From: Flavobacterium caeni | Lineage (GTDB): Bacteria; Bacteroidota; Bacteroidia; Flavobacteriales; Flavobacteriaceae | Assembly: GCF_900101895.1 (NCBI RefSeq) | Contig: NZ_FMVF01000015.1 | Location: 1 to 64,000, forward strand | DNA length: 64,000 bases | Reading direction: 5' to 3' | Shown: piece after piece, positions 7,289 to 16,639 of the stretch | Position numbering within the stretch: position 1 is the stretch's first letter | Layout: every line of letters starts with the position of its first letter | The notes under the pieces: model-generated | Told to the model about the DNA's origin: nothing | What the model saw: the letters and a program-made list of their open reading frames with translations, nothing else | Databases searched by the model: none | Made by a program: the position numbers and the translations under genes

Positions 7289-9835
7289 ATGGATGATAAT
7301 TTTTCACCAAGAGTCAAGGATGTAATCACGTACAGCAAGGAAGAGGCGCTCCGTTTGGGGCACGACTTCATTGGTACCGAGCACCTGATGTTGGGGATAC
7401 TGAGGGATGGCAATGGCAAGGCAATCACAATCCTGAATAATTTGTCGGTAGACCTCGAGCATTTGCGCCGAAAGGTCGAAATCCTAAGCCCGGCCAACCC
7501 CAACGTAACAACAAGTAACGAAAAGAAAAACCTGCACCTGACCCGCCAGGCCGAGCGTGCCCTGAAAACCACATTTTTAGAAGCCAAGGTGTTCCAGAGC
7601 ACCTCGATCAGCACGGCACATTTGCTGTTGTGCATTTTGAGAAACGAAAACGATCCTACAACCAAGCTGCTGAACAAACTCAAGATCGATTATGATTCAG
7701 CCAAAGAACAGTATTTGAACATGACGCCAAACGAAGATAATTTCCTCGAAAATTTACCTAAGAATGAGTCTTTCAACGAAGATTCAGGACAGGATGACAG
7801 CCTTAAGGAAGGCTCGTTCAACAACCCGGCCAACAAGTCGAACAAAAAATCGAAAACGCCGGTACTCGACAACTTTGGACGCGATTTGACCGAACTGGCC
7901 GAAGAAGGCAAGCTCGATCCGGTCGTAGGCCGTGAAAAAGAAATCGAACGTGTGTCGCAAATTTTGAGCCGGCGCAAGAAAAACAACCCGCTGCTCATTG
8001 GTGAGCCAGGCGTCGGTAAATCGGCAATTGCCGAAGGATTGGCGCTACGCATCATCCAAAAGAAAGTATCGCGCATTTTGTTCAACAAACGCGTGGTGAC
8101 GCTCGATTTGGCGAGCCTTGTCGCGGGAACCAAATACCGCGGACAGTTCGAAGAGCGTATGAAAGCCGTGATGAACGAACTCGAAAAGAACGACGACATC
8201 ATTTTGTTCATCGACGAGATCCACACCATTGTGGGCGCTGGCGGTGCCACGGGTTCGCTCGATGCCAGCAACATGTTCAAACCAGCGCTTGCCCGTGGCG
8301 AAATCCAATGCATCGGCGCGACGACTTTGGATGAGTACCGTCAGTACATCGAAAAAGACGGTGCTTTAGAGCGTCGTTTCCAAAAGATCATCGTAGAACC
8401 TACATCGGTCGAGGAAACGATTACCATCTTGAACAACATCAAGAACAAATACGAAGACCACCACAACGTCACGTATACGCCCGAAGCCGTAGAGGCCTGC
8501 GTAAAATTGACCAACCGATACATGAGCGAAAGATTCCTGCCGGACAAAGCGATCGACGCGATGGACGAAGCCGGATCGCGTGTGCACATCACCAACATCG
8601 AGGTGCCGAAACAAATTTTGGATCTGGAGCGCCAACTCGAAGAAGTGCGCGAGCTCAAGAACTCTGTCGTCAAAAAACAGAAATACGAAGAAGCGGCCAA
8701 GTTGCGCGACGACGAAAAACGCATCGAAAAAGATTTGGCGATTGCACAAGAACAATGGGAAGAAGATTCCAAATCGAACCGTATTTTGGTGACCGAAGAC
8801 AATGTCGCCGACGTCGTTTCGATGATGACCGGAATCCCCGTGAACCGCATCGCACAAACCGAAAGCAACAAACTGGCCAACCTGCCCGAACTCATCGAAA
8901 ACAAAGTCATCGGGCAAAAAGAAGCGGTGCTCAAGATCGCGCGTTCCATCCAAAGAAACCGCGCGGGATTGAAAGACCCGAACCGTCCGATTGGTTCCTT
9001 TATTTTCCTTGGGCAAACGGGCGTCGGTAAAACGCAGCTCGCCAAAGTCCTGGCCAAGGAATTGTTCGATTCTGAAGATGCGCTTATCCGCATCGACATG
9101 AGTGAATACATGGAGAAATTTGCGATTTCGCGATTGGTGGGTGCGCCTCCTGGGTACGTCGGCTATGAAGAAGGCGGACAACTCACCGAAAAAGTGCGCA
9201 GAAAACCGTATTGCGTGGTGCTTTTGGACGAGATCGAGAAAGCGCATCCGGATGTGTTCAACATGATGCTCCAGGTTTTGGACGACGGGTTTTTGACCGA
9301 CAGTTTGGGCCGTAAGATCGACTTCAAGAATACGATCATCATCATGACTTCGAACGTGGGCGCACGCCAACTCAAGGATTTCGGACAAGGTGTCGGGTTC
9401 GGAACGGCTGCCAAAGTAGCCAATGCCGACGAACATTCAAAAAGCGTCATCGAAAATGCGCTCAAGAAGACGTTCGCCCCTGAATTCTTGAACCGTATCG
9501 ACGATGTAATCGTATTCAACGCGCTCGAGAAAGCCGACATCGACCTGATCATCGAAATCGAACTCAAGAAATTGTATGCACGCATCCAGGAGTTGGGCTA
9601 CAACCTGACGTTGTCGGACAAAGCCAAGGCGTTCATCGCCGAGAAAGGTTTTGACAAACAATTCGGGGCCAGGCCGCTCAAACGCGCGATCCAGAAGTAT
9701 GTCGAGGACGCGCTGGCCGAAGAGATCATCACTTCGAAGATCAGCTCGGGCGACGAAATATTCATGGATATTGAAGACGACACTTCGCAAGAACTTACCG
9801 TTAAAATCAATAAAACTGAAAAGCCTACTAATTAA
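7289..9835 (+). CDS. clpC: ATP-dependent Clp protease ATP-binding subunit ClpC
   Basis: An 848-residue Hsp100 unfoldase that feeds substrates to ClpP. The order is two Clp_N repeats (about 1-145), a polar linker (about 150-195), an AAA+ D1 domain with Walker A GEPGVGKS, a UVR-like middle coiled coil (QKYEEAAKLRDDEKR), and an AAA+ D2 domain with Walker A GQTGVGKT. The short middle domain identifies ClpC rather than ClpB. The stop codon sits inside the terminator stem. The final 29 codons recur, diverged, 1,030 bp downstream. Confidence 0.96.
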   Translation: MDDNFSPRVKDVITYSKEEALRLGHDFIGTEHLMLGILRDGNGKAITILNNLSVDLEHLRRKVEILSPANPNVTTSNEKKNLHLTRQAERALKTTFLEAKVFQSTSISTAHLLLCILRNENDPTTKLLNKLKIDYDSAKEQYLNMTPNEDNFLENLPKNESFNEDSGQDDSLKEGSFNNPANKSNKKSKTPVLDNFGRDLTELAEEGKLDPVVGREKEIERVSQILSRRKKNNPLLIGEPGVGKSAIAEGLALRIIQKKVSRILFNKRVVTLDLASLVAGTKYRGQFEERMKAVMNELEKNDDIILFIDEIHTIVGAGGATGSLDASNMFKPALARGEIQCIGATTLDEYRQYIEKDGALERRFQKIIVEPTSVEETITILNNIKNKYEDHHNVTYTPEAVEACVKLTNRYMSERFLPDKAIDAMDEAGSRVHITNIEVPKQILDLERQLEEVRELKNSVVKKQKYEEAAKLRDDEKRIEKDLAIAQEQWEEDSKSNRILVTEDNVADVVSMMTGIPVNRIAQTESNKLANLPELIENKVIGQKEAVLKIARSIQRNRAGLKDPNRPIGSFIFLGQTGVGKTQLAKVLAKELFDSEDALIRIDMSEYMEKFAISRLVGAPPGYVGYEEGGQLTEKVRRKPYCVVLLDEIEKAHPDVFNMMLQVLDDGFLTDSLGRKIDFKNTIIIMTSNVGARQLKDFGQGVGFGTAAKVANADEHSKSVIENALKKTFAPEFLNRIDDVIVFNALEKADIDLIIEIELKKLYARIQELGYNLTLSDKAKAFIAEKGFDKQFGARPLKRAIQKYVEDALAEEIITSKISSGDEIFMDIEDDTSQELTVKINKTEKPTN

Positions 9836-9848
9836 GTAGGCTTTTTTT
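9823..9848 (+). terminator. clpC terminator overlapping the stop codon
   Basis: GCCTACT-aatta-AGTAGGC is followed by seven T residues. The left arm encodes the last residues of ClpC and the TAA falls within the loop/right arm. A weakened version (GTCTACG/AGTAGGC) occurs at 10853-10877. Confidence 0.8.
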
Positions 9849-9864
9849 AGGCAGCGAAAGTTGC

Positions 9865-9872
9865 TATATTTG
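9865..9872 (+). promoter_or_regulatory. -7 box of the methyltransferase gene
   Basis: TATATTTG is a perfect TAnnTTTG match 23 nt before the ATG at 9895. The expected upstream TTTG at 19-21 nt falls in the T-run of the clpC terminator and is not clear, so only the -7 element is called. Confidence 0.45.
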
Positions 9873-9894
9873 TCCCTTAAGAAATCGAACCGCA

Positions 9895-10707
9895 ATGAAA
9901 GAAACCGAGGAGCTTTTAGAACTTAACAAACGCCAGAAGGAATTTTACAATTCGACACAGCCGTCCAAGAAAAACTTGCCGACACGCATTTGGTCTAATT
10001 TCCGCAATGGCTTGCTCAGTGATTTTCGTAAGAAGTTCGACTTGAAAGACAGGGTTTATCAGGAACACAAAGTTTGGATGGGCGATTTAAGCGACAAAAA
10101 AATCCTGGACCTTGGATGCCTGCGCGGCAATGCTTTGTCGTTGTACATGGCCGAAAATGCAAAGGAATACATCGGTATCGATTTGAGCGACGTCGCCATT
10201 GCGACTTTGCAGCAAAAAATAGAAGCTGGAGGATATAAAAATGCTAAGGCCATTGCGATCGATTTTTTTTCCCCCGAGTTTAACCACGGCGACTTTGATA
10301 TTGTTTACGCTTACGGCGTGTTGCACCATTTTGAAAATTTCGACATGTTGGTTGCCCGACTTAAGGAAAAACTCAAGCCGGGAGGTATAATCGTATCATA
10401 CGATCCGCTCGAGACAAGCCTCCCTATCAAGGTGTTGCGCACCTTGTACCGCCCATTCCAGAACGATGCCGATTGGGAATGGCCTTTCACCAAAAAAGTC
10501 ATCCAAAAAATCAAGAACAATTTTGAGGTCGAACAAGTGCGCGGTATACTTGGCCGTAGCAAGTATGGTGTGCTGATCAACGTTTTGCCGTTGGGAAGCA
10601 ACTACAAAGCAAAGATCATCTCAAAAATGATCGAAAAAGACTGGAACACACAAAACATAGACGACATCTACTCTTGCATGCACGTCACTTTGTTGTTGCG
10701 AAAATAA
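9895..10707 (+). CDS. Class I SAM-dependent methyltransferase
   Basis: A 270-residue protein with a Rossmann-type methyltransferase core. Motif I is LDLGCLRGNA (71-80), the acidic ribose-binding residue is Asp96 in YIGIDLS, and a post-motif reads YAYGVLHHFENFD. The substrate cannot be told; the layout resembles UbiE/small-molecule methyltransferases. The N-terminal 60 residues are basic. The gene sits between the intact clpC 3' end and a diverged copy of that 3' end (10779-10877), so it looks like cargo brought in by a recombination event. No partner gene is present. Confidence 0.85.
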   Translation: MKETEELLELNKRQKEFYNSTQPSKKNLPTRIWSNFRNGLLSDFRKKFDLKDRVYQEHKVWMGDLSDKKILDLGCLRGNALSLYMAENAKEYIGIDLSDVAIATLQQKIEAGGYKNAKAIAIDFFSPEFNHGDFDIVYAYGVLHHFENFDMLVARLKEKLKPGGIIVSYDPLETSLPIKVLRTLYRPFQNDADWEWPFTKKVIQKIKNNFEVEQVRGILGRSKYGVLINVLPLGSNYKAKIISKMIEKDWNTQNIDDIYSCMHVTLLLRK

Positions 10708-10766
10708 GACCAATCTTACGCTCCTTGATCGTTTGTCCACGATACGCTAGCATCGGAGAGACAACC

Positions 10767-10865
10767 ATGTTTCTTTTTGGCGACGAAATCTTCATGGATA
10801 TTGAACACGACACTTCGCAAGAACTTACCGTAAAAATCAACAAAACTGAAAAGTCTACGAATTAA
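10767..10865 (+). pseudogene. Echo of the clpC 3' end
   Basis: The 99-nt stretch 10779-10877 matches 9749-9847 at 93 positions without an indel. It covers the last 28 residues of ClpC, the stop codon and the terminator. Of the six differences, four are synonymous and two change residues (Asp to His, Pro to Ser). An ATG at 10767 makes a 32-codon micro-ORF in frame with the ClpC tail. The divergence suggests an origin in another clpC allele or an old duplication. It is unlikely to be functional. Confidence 0.8.
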
Positions 10866-10899
10866 GTAGGCTTTTTTGATGTGATTACAGAGGGGAAAT

Positions 10900-11023
10900 T
10901 TACGGTTTTTCTGCAACAAGGGTATCGAAAAAAATCGTATTTTCTACCCAATTGGGTAGGGGAATTGGGTTTATCCCTAACCAATATTTTTGAGACTTGG
11001 ATACAGAAAAACTGCATCTTTTG
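10900..11023 (-). repeat. CAGAAA-ended dispersed element, copy A
   Basis: About 125 bp that aligns end to end, on the opposite strand, with 34157-34285, sharing the block ACGATTTTTTTCGATACCCT. It also aligns in the same orientation with 46081-46213 (shared GGGGAATTGG, TATCCCTAA, TTTTGTTAAAT). Each end carries a CAGAAAnnCTG-like half-palindrome, and the centre has CCCAATTGGG. It begins 22 nt after the clpC-echo terminator. Confidence 0.7.
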
Positions 11024-11167
11024 TTAAATAACCATTGCCTTAGCCCCTTTTTCAAATACTTTCGAAACAATTCAGAAGTCAACCACTTTTATCACATTGT
11101 TATTTTTGTGTTAGCAATGTACCGCCTATCGATTTTTAATTTAATTTCGGGCACTTTTTAGAACACC
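11024..11167. other. AT-rich leader of the RimB-RimK gene, nothing specific seen
   Basis: The 144 nt between the dispersed element and the RimB-RimK start codon contain no ORF and no clear TAnnTTTG box. A TTTTTGTGTTAGCAATG stretch near 11104-11120 is the best but weak promoter-like sequence. Confidence 0.4.
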
Positions 11168-12559
11168 ATGACCGAAAACAAAGTCATACTCGGCAGCGAA
11201 GAATGGTTCTCGTTTCCCGAACTCGACATCCCAGCCATCAAGGCACGCATCGATTCGGGCGCAAAAACCTCTGCCCTGCATGCAATCAACATCGCGCCTT
11301 TTCAAAAAGACGGCGAGAATTGGGTCAAATTCGATGTCAAACCTATCCAAAACGACCTCAAGACTGTCATCCATTGTCAAGCACAACTCGTCGACAAACG
11401 CATCGTCAAAAGCTCGAGCGGGTTTCGGGAGCAACGGTTTGTGATCCGTACGACGCTCGACATCGGGTCTGGAAACTGGCCGATCGAAATGACGCTCACC
11501 AACCGCGACTCGATGGGGTTCCGGATGCTGCTCGGGCGCGAAGCCATGAGCGGACGTGTGCTCGTGGATCCCGAACAAAAATACGTCCTGAAAAACAACC
11601 CTACCGACAAGCTCAAGGAAATCTACAAAAACGCGCCGGAAGCCCAAAATGGCCTTCGCATTGCGTTGCTTGCGAGCAATCCCGAACTATACAGCAACAA
11701 ACGGATCATGGAAGCGGGCACCATCCGCGGGCACGAAATGGAATTCCTCAACATCAAGGAGTGTTACATGAAGCTCGATGCCAAGTTGCCCGAAATCCAT
11801 TACCGCGGCGGTAAGATCCTGCACCGTTTCGACGCCATCATCCCGAGGATCAGGCCGAGCGTTACTTTTTACGGCTGTGCACTCACACGGCAATTCGAGG
11901 CGCTCAAGGTGTTCTCGCTCAATTCGTCCAAGGCCATCGCGCAATCACGCGACAAACTGTATTCTTTGCAGTTGTTGCTCAACCAGGGCATCGACATCCC
12001 TACCACGGGGTTCGCCAATTCGCCGCTGGACACCGACGATTTGATCAAAATGGTGGGTGGCTCACCGCTCATCGTCAAACTGCTCGAAGGCACGCAGGGC
12101 AAGGGCGTCGTGCTTGCCGAAACGAAAAAGGCCGCCGAATCGGTGATCAATGCGTTCAAGAGCGTCAACGCCAACATCCTGGTGCAGGAATTCATCAAGG
12201 AGGCCAACGGAAAAGACATCCGTTGTTTTGTAATCGACGGAAAAGTGGTCGCGGCCATCCAACGCGAAGCGCTTCCGGGCGAGTTCAGGGCAAACGTCCA
12301 TTTGGGCGGCAAGGCTTCGGTCATTAAGGTTACCGATGAAGAAAAACGGATCGCAATCAAGGCCGCCAAGGCGATGGAACTCAAGGTAGCCGGCGTAGAC
12401 ATCATCCGATCGGCCAAAGGCCCATTGTTGCTTGAAGTCAATTCTTCGCCGGGCTTGGAAGGCATCGAGGGCGCGACCAACAAAGATATTGCGGGCAAGA
12501 TGATCAAGGCTATCGAAAAAAACCTTAAATTTAAACTGACCAAACAACCGACGGAATAA
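11168..12559 (+). CDS. RimB-RimK fusion: retropepsin-like domain plus ATP-grasp ligase
   Basis: The 463-residue protein has two parts. Residues 1-150 resemble the RimB/PF05618 'ATP-dependent zinc protease' family, with the signature [13 protein letters not shown]. From about 162 ([17 protein letters not shown]) it follows RimK, the ATP-grasp ligase that adds glutamate to ribosomal protein S6 or makes poly-Glu. Conserved pieces include [27 protein letters not shown] and [14 protein letters not shown]. In other bacteria rimB and rimK are separate genes. Fusion implies a coupled build-and-trim activity on glutamyl tails, which is an inference. A DUF421 gene follows after 30 nt. Confidence 0.85.
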   Translation: MTENKVILGSEEWFSFPELDIPAIKARIDSGAKTSALHAINIAPFQKDGENWVKFDVKPIQNDLKTVIHCQAQLVDKRIVKSSSGFREQRFVIRTTLDIGSGNWPIEMTLTNRDSMGFRMLLGREAMSGRVLVDPEQKYVLKNNPTDKLKEIYKNAPEAQNGLRIALLASNPELYSNKRIMEAGTIRGHEMEFLNIKECYMKLDAKLPEIHYRGGKILHRFDAIIPRIRPSVTFYGCALTRQFEALKVFSLNSSKAIAQSRDKLYSLQLLLNQGIDIPTTGFANSPLDTDDLIKMVGGSPLIVKLLEGTQGKGVVLAETKKAAESVINAFKSVNANILVQEFIKEANGKDIRCFVIDGKVVAAIQREALPGEFRANVHLGGKASVIKVTDEEKRIAIKAAKAMELKVAGVDIIRSAKGPLLLEVNSSPGLEGIEGATNKDIAGKMIKAIEKNLKFKLTKQPTE

Positions 12560-12589
12560 CCAAAAGCAGTCGGCCCAATTGTTTTATCA

Positions 12590-13105
12590 GTGAATCCGTA
12601 TCTCGATATCGCCCTGCGTTCGGTAGCCGTCTATGTTTTTATGGTGGTGGCCTTGCGCCTGTTCGGCAAAAAGGAACTCTCGCAGCTCAATCCGGCCGAC
12701 ATCATCCTAATCCTGCTCATCAGCAACGCAGTCCAAAATGCGATGGTTGGGCCTGATACGACGCTACTCGGCGGGCTGGTCGCGGCCACCGCATTGCTCG
12801 TTCTTAATTTCATCCTCAAAAAAGCCATGCACCGTTTCAAATCGGTCGAGGGCCTGCTTGTCGACAAACCACAAATCCTGATCCACAACGGCAAGCTCGA
12901 TTTCAAGTTGCTTTCTAAACTCGACATTTCGAACGACGAACTCAAGGAAGCCATCCGCGAACACGGCATCGAGCACTTCACCGAAGTCAAGCTGGCGGTA
13001 TTCGAACCCGACGGGAACATTAGCGTCATCAGCGGCGATGTACGGCTACGCGAAACGCACTACAAACGCAGAAAAGCCAAGAAAACGCTGGTTCGCGCGC
13101 AATAA
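12590..13105 (+). CDS. DUF421 (YetF-type) membrane protein
   Basis: A 171-residue protein starting at GTG 12590. Three hydrophobic segments fill residues about 5-85, with PADIILILLISNAVQNAM typical of DUF421. A soluble C-terminal domain of alpha/beta type follows (GLLVDKPQILIHNGKLD). YetF relatives are membrane proteins linked to spore germination or stress in Bacillus; the role here is unknown. It is 30 nt downstream of the RimB-RimK gene and likely co-transcribed. Confidence 0.85.
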   Translation: MNPYLDIALRSVAVYVFMVVALRLFGKKELSQLNPADIILILLISNAVQNAMVGPDTTLLGGLVAATALLVLNFILKKAMHRFKSVEGLLVDKPQILIHNGKLDFKLLSKLDISNDELKEAIREHGIEHFTEVKLAVFEPDGNISVISGDVRLRETHYKRRKAKKTLVRAQ

Positions 13106-13215
13106 AAAACGGCCCGCATTGCAAGCCGTTCTTCTACCAATCATTAATTTGTTGCAAAAAAACGGTCAGGAAATAAACCATTCCGTTATGGCCCTACGCC
13201 CGATTTTGACGCGTC

Positions 13216-13401
13216 CTATTTTTTGTCTCTGTGTTGTTGGCCATCGTCGTCATGTTCCTCGATCATGTCGTTTCCAGAAACATCACGATTCGACGGCGCC
13301 ATTTCGGATACTTCTTCCGATCCGTCACGGTGGTCGTAGTGACTCGGCGAATCATCCCGATCGCGTTTGTCCAAGTGATGTGTTTCCATAATTTGATTCA
13401 T
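13216..13401 (-). CDS. Small highly charged hypothetical protein
   Basis: A 61-residue ORF starting MNQIMETHHLDKRDRDD. It is rich in Asp, Glu, His, Arg and Lys with no hydrophobic segment. It is the only sizeable reading frame in the 377-nt gap between the DUF421 gene and hutH, and its composition is unlike the antisense shadows of neighbouring genes. No family is recognised. It could be disordered or simply a chance frame. Confidence 0.4.
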   Translation of the reverse strand: MNQIMETHHLDKRDRDDSPSHYDHRDGSEEVSEMAPSNRDVSGNDMIEEHDDDGQQHRDKK

Positions 13402-13482
13402 TTACACTCCCCAAGTTACAAAAACCATGGCCCGTATGAAACTTTTTGGCGAAAGTTTGGGACGACGTTAAAATCGAAAAAA

Positions 13483-14991
13483 TCAGCCCAACAGCTCCTC
13501 CTCGATCCTGAAACTTCTCAAAAACGCAACCGATTTCTCGATGTCGTAATGCAAAATCCTGTCCTCTTGTACGACGGGTACATCGGCGCGATAGGCTTTT
13601 AGGAACGACTCGATGAGCCCGCTCGATTGCAAAGGTCTTCTGAATTCGATGGCTTGCGACGCGTTCATGAGCTCGATGGCCAGGATGCGTTCGAGATTGT
13701 CCATCACACGCAAGACCTTGGTTGCCGCATTGGCGCCCATGCTCACGTGGTCTTCCTGTCCGTTGCTCGACACGATGCTGTCGGCGCTCGCGGGCGTACA
13801 AAGTTGTTTGTTCTGGCTGGCGATGCTGGCCGCAGTATATTGCGGGATCATAAACCCCGAATTGAGTCCGGGATTGTTGACCAAAAACGGCGGCAACCCG
13901 CGTAAGCCTGATATCAATTGATAGGTCCTGCGTTCAGAGATGCTGCCGAGTTCCGACAATGCGATCGCAAGGAAATCAAGCGCGAGCGCCAGCGGTTGGC
14001 CGTGGAAATTACCGCCCGAAATGATTTGGTCGGAGTCGATAAAAATATTGGGGTTGTCGGTCACCGAATTGATTTCGGTCCTGAATACTTTCTTGACGTA
14101 ATCGATTGCATCTTTCGAAGCGCCATGCACTTGCGGGATGCAACGAAACGAATAAGGATCTTGTACGTGCTGTTTGGGTTGTTCGATGATTTGGCTGTCG
14201 GCAAAAAAACCAAGCATGCGCTCGGCGGTGACGACTTGCCCTTTGTGCGGACGGATCAAATGGATCAGCTCGTTGAACGGCTCTTTTCTGCCATCGAATC
14301 CTTCGAGCGAAATGGCACCGATCAAATCGGCAAACCACGAATATTTAACCGCGCGCAACAGCACATGCACCCCATAGGCGCCCATGAACTGGGTTCCGTT
14401 GAGCAAGGCCAATCCTTCTTTGGATTGCAACACTATGGGCTGCCACCCGAACTGTTCGAGCACCTCGGCCGCCGCATAACGCTTGCCCTGGTAATCGACC
14501 TCGCCTTTGCCGAGCAACGGGAGCGACAAATGGGCCAGCGGCGCCAAATCGCCCGAAGCGCCCAACGAGCCTTGTTCATAAACCACCGGCAGCACGTCGT
14601 GGTTGTAAAAATCGATCAAACGCTCGACGGTGGCCAACTGTACGCCCGAATTCCCGTAGCTGAGCGACTGTATTTTAAGCAACAGCATCATCTTGACGAT
14701 GGCGTGCGGCACTTCGTCGCCCGTTCCGCAGGCATGCGACATGACGAGGTTTTCCTGTAATTTCGAAAGGTTCTCGCTAGAAATCTTGATGTTGTAAAGC
14801 GATCCGAATCCGGTGTTGATGCCATAAATGGGCGTCTCGTTCTCGCGCATTTTCTGGTCGAGGTATTCGCGGCATTTGTCGATGTTGATCGTGGCTTCTT
14901 CGGATAACGCTAGTTTTTGCTGATGGTCTACGATGTGTTGTAAATCGTCGAGTGAGATTACATCCGAGGAGATGTAGTGTGTATTGTCCAT
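13483..14991 (-). CDS. hutH: Histidine ammonia-lyase
   Basis: A 502-residue enzyme converting L-histidine to urocanate and ammonia, the first step of histidine degradation. The Ala145-Ser146-Gly147 triad in GSLGASGDLAPLAH cyclises to the MIO electrophile. YGINTGFGSL and SVTDNPNIF-type motifs also fit the family. An in-frame ATG at 15039 would add 16 residues; the ATG at 14991 (MDNTHYISSD) matches the usual length. No other hut genes are nearby, so the rest of the pathway must be elsewhere. Confidence 0.94.
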   Translation of the reverse strand: MDNTHYISSDVISLDDLQHIVDHQQKLALSEEATINIDKCREYLDQKMRENETPIYGINTGFGSLYNIKISSENLSKLQENLVMSHACGTGDEVPHAIVKMMLLLKIQSLSYGNSGVQLATVERLIDFYNHDVLPVVYEQGSLGASGDLAPLAHLSLPLLGKGEVDYQGKRYAAAEVLEQFGWQPIVLQSKEGLALLNGTQFMGAYGVHVLLRAVKYSWFADLIGAISLEGFDGRKEPFNELIHLIRPHKGQVVTAERMLGFFADSQIIEQPKQHVQDPYSFRCIPQVHGASKDAIDYVKKVFRTEINSVTDNPNIFIDSDQIISGGNFHGQPLALALDFLAIALSELGSISERRTYQLISGLRGLPPFLVNNPGLNSGFMIPQYTAASIASQNKQLCTPASADSIVSSNGQEDHVSMGANAATKVLRVMDNLERILAIELMNASQAIEFRRPLQSSGLIESFLKAYRADVPVVQEDRILHYDIEKSVAFLRSFRIEEELLG

Positions 14992-15116
14992 GGTCATAAA
15001 TTGTAGGCCAAAATTGCGCAAACCATCCCTAAATTCCAAGGTTTGTTAATAATATTTAAAATAATCTGAAGCCTTGGATTTTATCAATACATTTGGCTGG
15101 ATTAATCGACTTCACC

Positions 15117-16472
15117 ATGAAAAAAATATTGTATTTGTTGTTTTTGATGACGCTCCCCGTCCTTGCCGGTCCTACGCAAACCATCGTGTTTTCGGGAAAA
15201 ATCAGTAATTCGCCCGACGGTGTGCTGAAAGTACGCGGCGAATCGTTCGAAAAAGACATCAAACTCAAACCCGACGGTAGTTTCTCGGAAAAACTCGACT
15301 TGGGCTACAACGGATCCTACCTGATCGCCTCGGGCAACAACCGCGCGGCGGTATATTTGACGCAAGGCATGACGCTGGCCCTCAACGCCGACCACAACGA
15401 CTTTTACAAGACGATCAAATTCTCGGGCAAAGGCAGCATGGAAAACCAGTACATCGCCAGCAAGAATGCCTACGTGAATGCGATCAACCAACAAAAACTG
15501 TACGTTTTGGACGAGACCGAATTTCTCAAGGAAATCCAAGCGGTCAAGAAAGACATCCTCGTTTTGTTCGATGCGGGTAAATTCCCCAAAGGTGTATTTG
15601 CCGAACGCGAACGCAAAAACATCGATTACCTCGCGCAGATTTTTGTACTCAACTATGGCAAAAACCACGCGCATTTTGCGCAGTTGCCCGATTTTAAGCC
15701 ATCGGAATCATTCGACAAAATCGACCCGAAGATCAACCTCGACAGCGAAGCCGACTTTTTGTTTTCGAACCCTTACAAGCAATTGATCAACCTCGATTTT
15801 AACCAAAAACTCGAGGCGCAACTCAAGCCCGAAGACCAATTCCTTTGGAAAGTAGCGCTGCCCGAGATCAAAAAATACAAAAGCCAATCGATCAGGAACG
15901 CGTTGGCCTATGCGCTTACGGTAGAAGTGAGCGGGTCGAACCCCGAGGTGGAAACGCTTTACAACGAACTGCTTGCCTTGTCGACCAATCCGCATTTCAA
16001 GAAAGAGCTTACGCAGCAATACCAGAAAATAAGCGCGCTCAAACCCGGCGGGGCCTCGCCTGCTTTCAACTACGAAAACCACAAGGGCGGCACGACTTCG
16101 CTTGAAAGCCTCAAGGGCAAATACGTGTACATCGATGTGTGGGCCACGTGGTGCGGGCCGTGTATACGCGAAATTCCCGCACTGCAAAAAGTGGAAAAGG
16201 ATTTCCATGGAAAGAACATCGAATTCGTGAGCATCTCGATTGACGCCAAAAAAGACCACGACAAATGGAAAAAGATGGTGACCGACCGGCAAATGGGCGG
16301 TATCCAACTCATGGCCGATAACGATTGGAACTCGCAATTCGTGCAGGACTATGGGATCATGGGCATCCCAAGGTTTATCTTGCTCGACCCGGACGGGAAA
16401 ATCGTCAACGCCGATGCGCCGCGACCGTCCGATCCGGCATTGCTGGCACTGCTGGCAGAATTGAAAATCTAG
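15117..16472 (+). CDS. TlpA-like exported thioredoxin-fold protein
   Basis: A 451-residue protein with a signal peptide (MKKILYLLFLMTLPVLAG) and a C-terminal thioredoxin-like domain from about 325. The redox pair Cys346/Cys349 is in WATWCGPCIREIP. Bacteroidota have many such long TlpA/ResA-type periplasmic reductases with an N-terminal beta-rich domain of unknown role. ATG 15117 is chosen over 15093 because it begins the signal peptide directly. An intrinsic terminator follows the stop codon. Confidence 0.88.
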   Translation: MKKILYLLFLMTLPVLAGPTQTIVFSGKISNSPDGVLKVRGESFEKDIKLKPDGSFSEKLDLGYNGSYLIASGNNRAAVYLTQGMTLALNADHNDFYKTIKFSGKGSMENQYIASKNAYVNAINQQKLYVLDETEFLKEIQAVKKDILVLFDAGKFPKGVFAERERKNIDYLAQIFVLNYGKNHAHFAQLPDFKPSESFDKIDPKINLDSEADFLFSNPYKQLINLDFNQKLEAQLKPEDQFLWKVALPEIKKYKSQSIRNALAYALTVEVSGSNPEVETLYNELLALSTNPHFKKELTQQYQKISALKPGGASPAFNYENHKGGTTSLESLKGKYVYIDVWATWCGPCIREIPALQKVEKDFHGKNIEFVSISIDAKKDHDKWKKMVTDRQMGGIQLMADNDWNSQFVQDYGIMGIPRFILLDPDGKIVNADAPRPSDPALLALLAELKI

Positions 16473-16477
16473 ACAGG

Positions 16478-16498
16478 GCCCCGTTTGGGGCTTTTTTT
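16478..16498 (+). terminator. Terminator of the TlpA-like gene
   Basis: GCCCC-gttt-GGGGC followed by seven T residues, starting a few bases after the stop codon. It separates the thioredoxin gene from the thr operon promoter. Confidence 0.85.
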
Positions 16499-16605
16499 AT
16501 GGGTTGTGGTTTTTTTACATCCGCAAATAATCTGCATTAAAATTAACATCTTTTCACAAAGCAAGACCAATCAAATAATTATTCGCAAAAATTTCACACA
16601 ACTGC

Positions 16606-16634
16606 TTGCCGATTCAAAAAAGTACCTATTTTTG
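16606..16634 (+). promoter_or_regulatory. thrA: Promoter of the thr operon
   Basis: TTG (16606-16608), an 18-nt spacer, then TATTTTTG (16627-16634), a perfect TAnnTTTG box. The expected start is about 5 nt after the box, at or within a base or two of the leader peptide ATG at 16640, so the leader mRNA may be leaderless. Confidence 0.65.
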
Positions 16635-16639
16635 AAACC

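Noticed and set aside
10674..10865. 63-codon ORF after the methyltransferase
   Set aside because: Its second half is the duplicated ClpC tail and its first half is shifted-frame methyltransferase sequence, so it is treated as a gene fragment.
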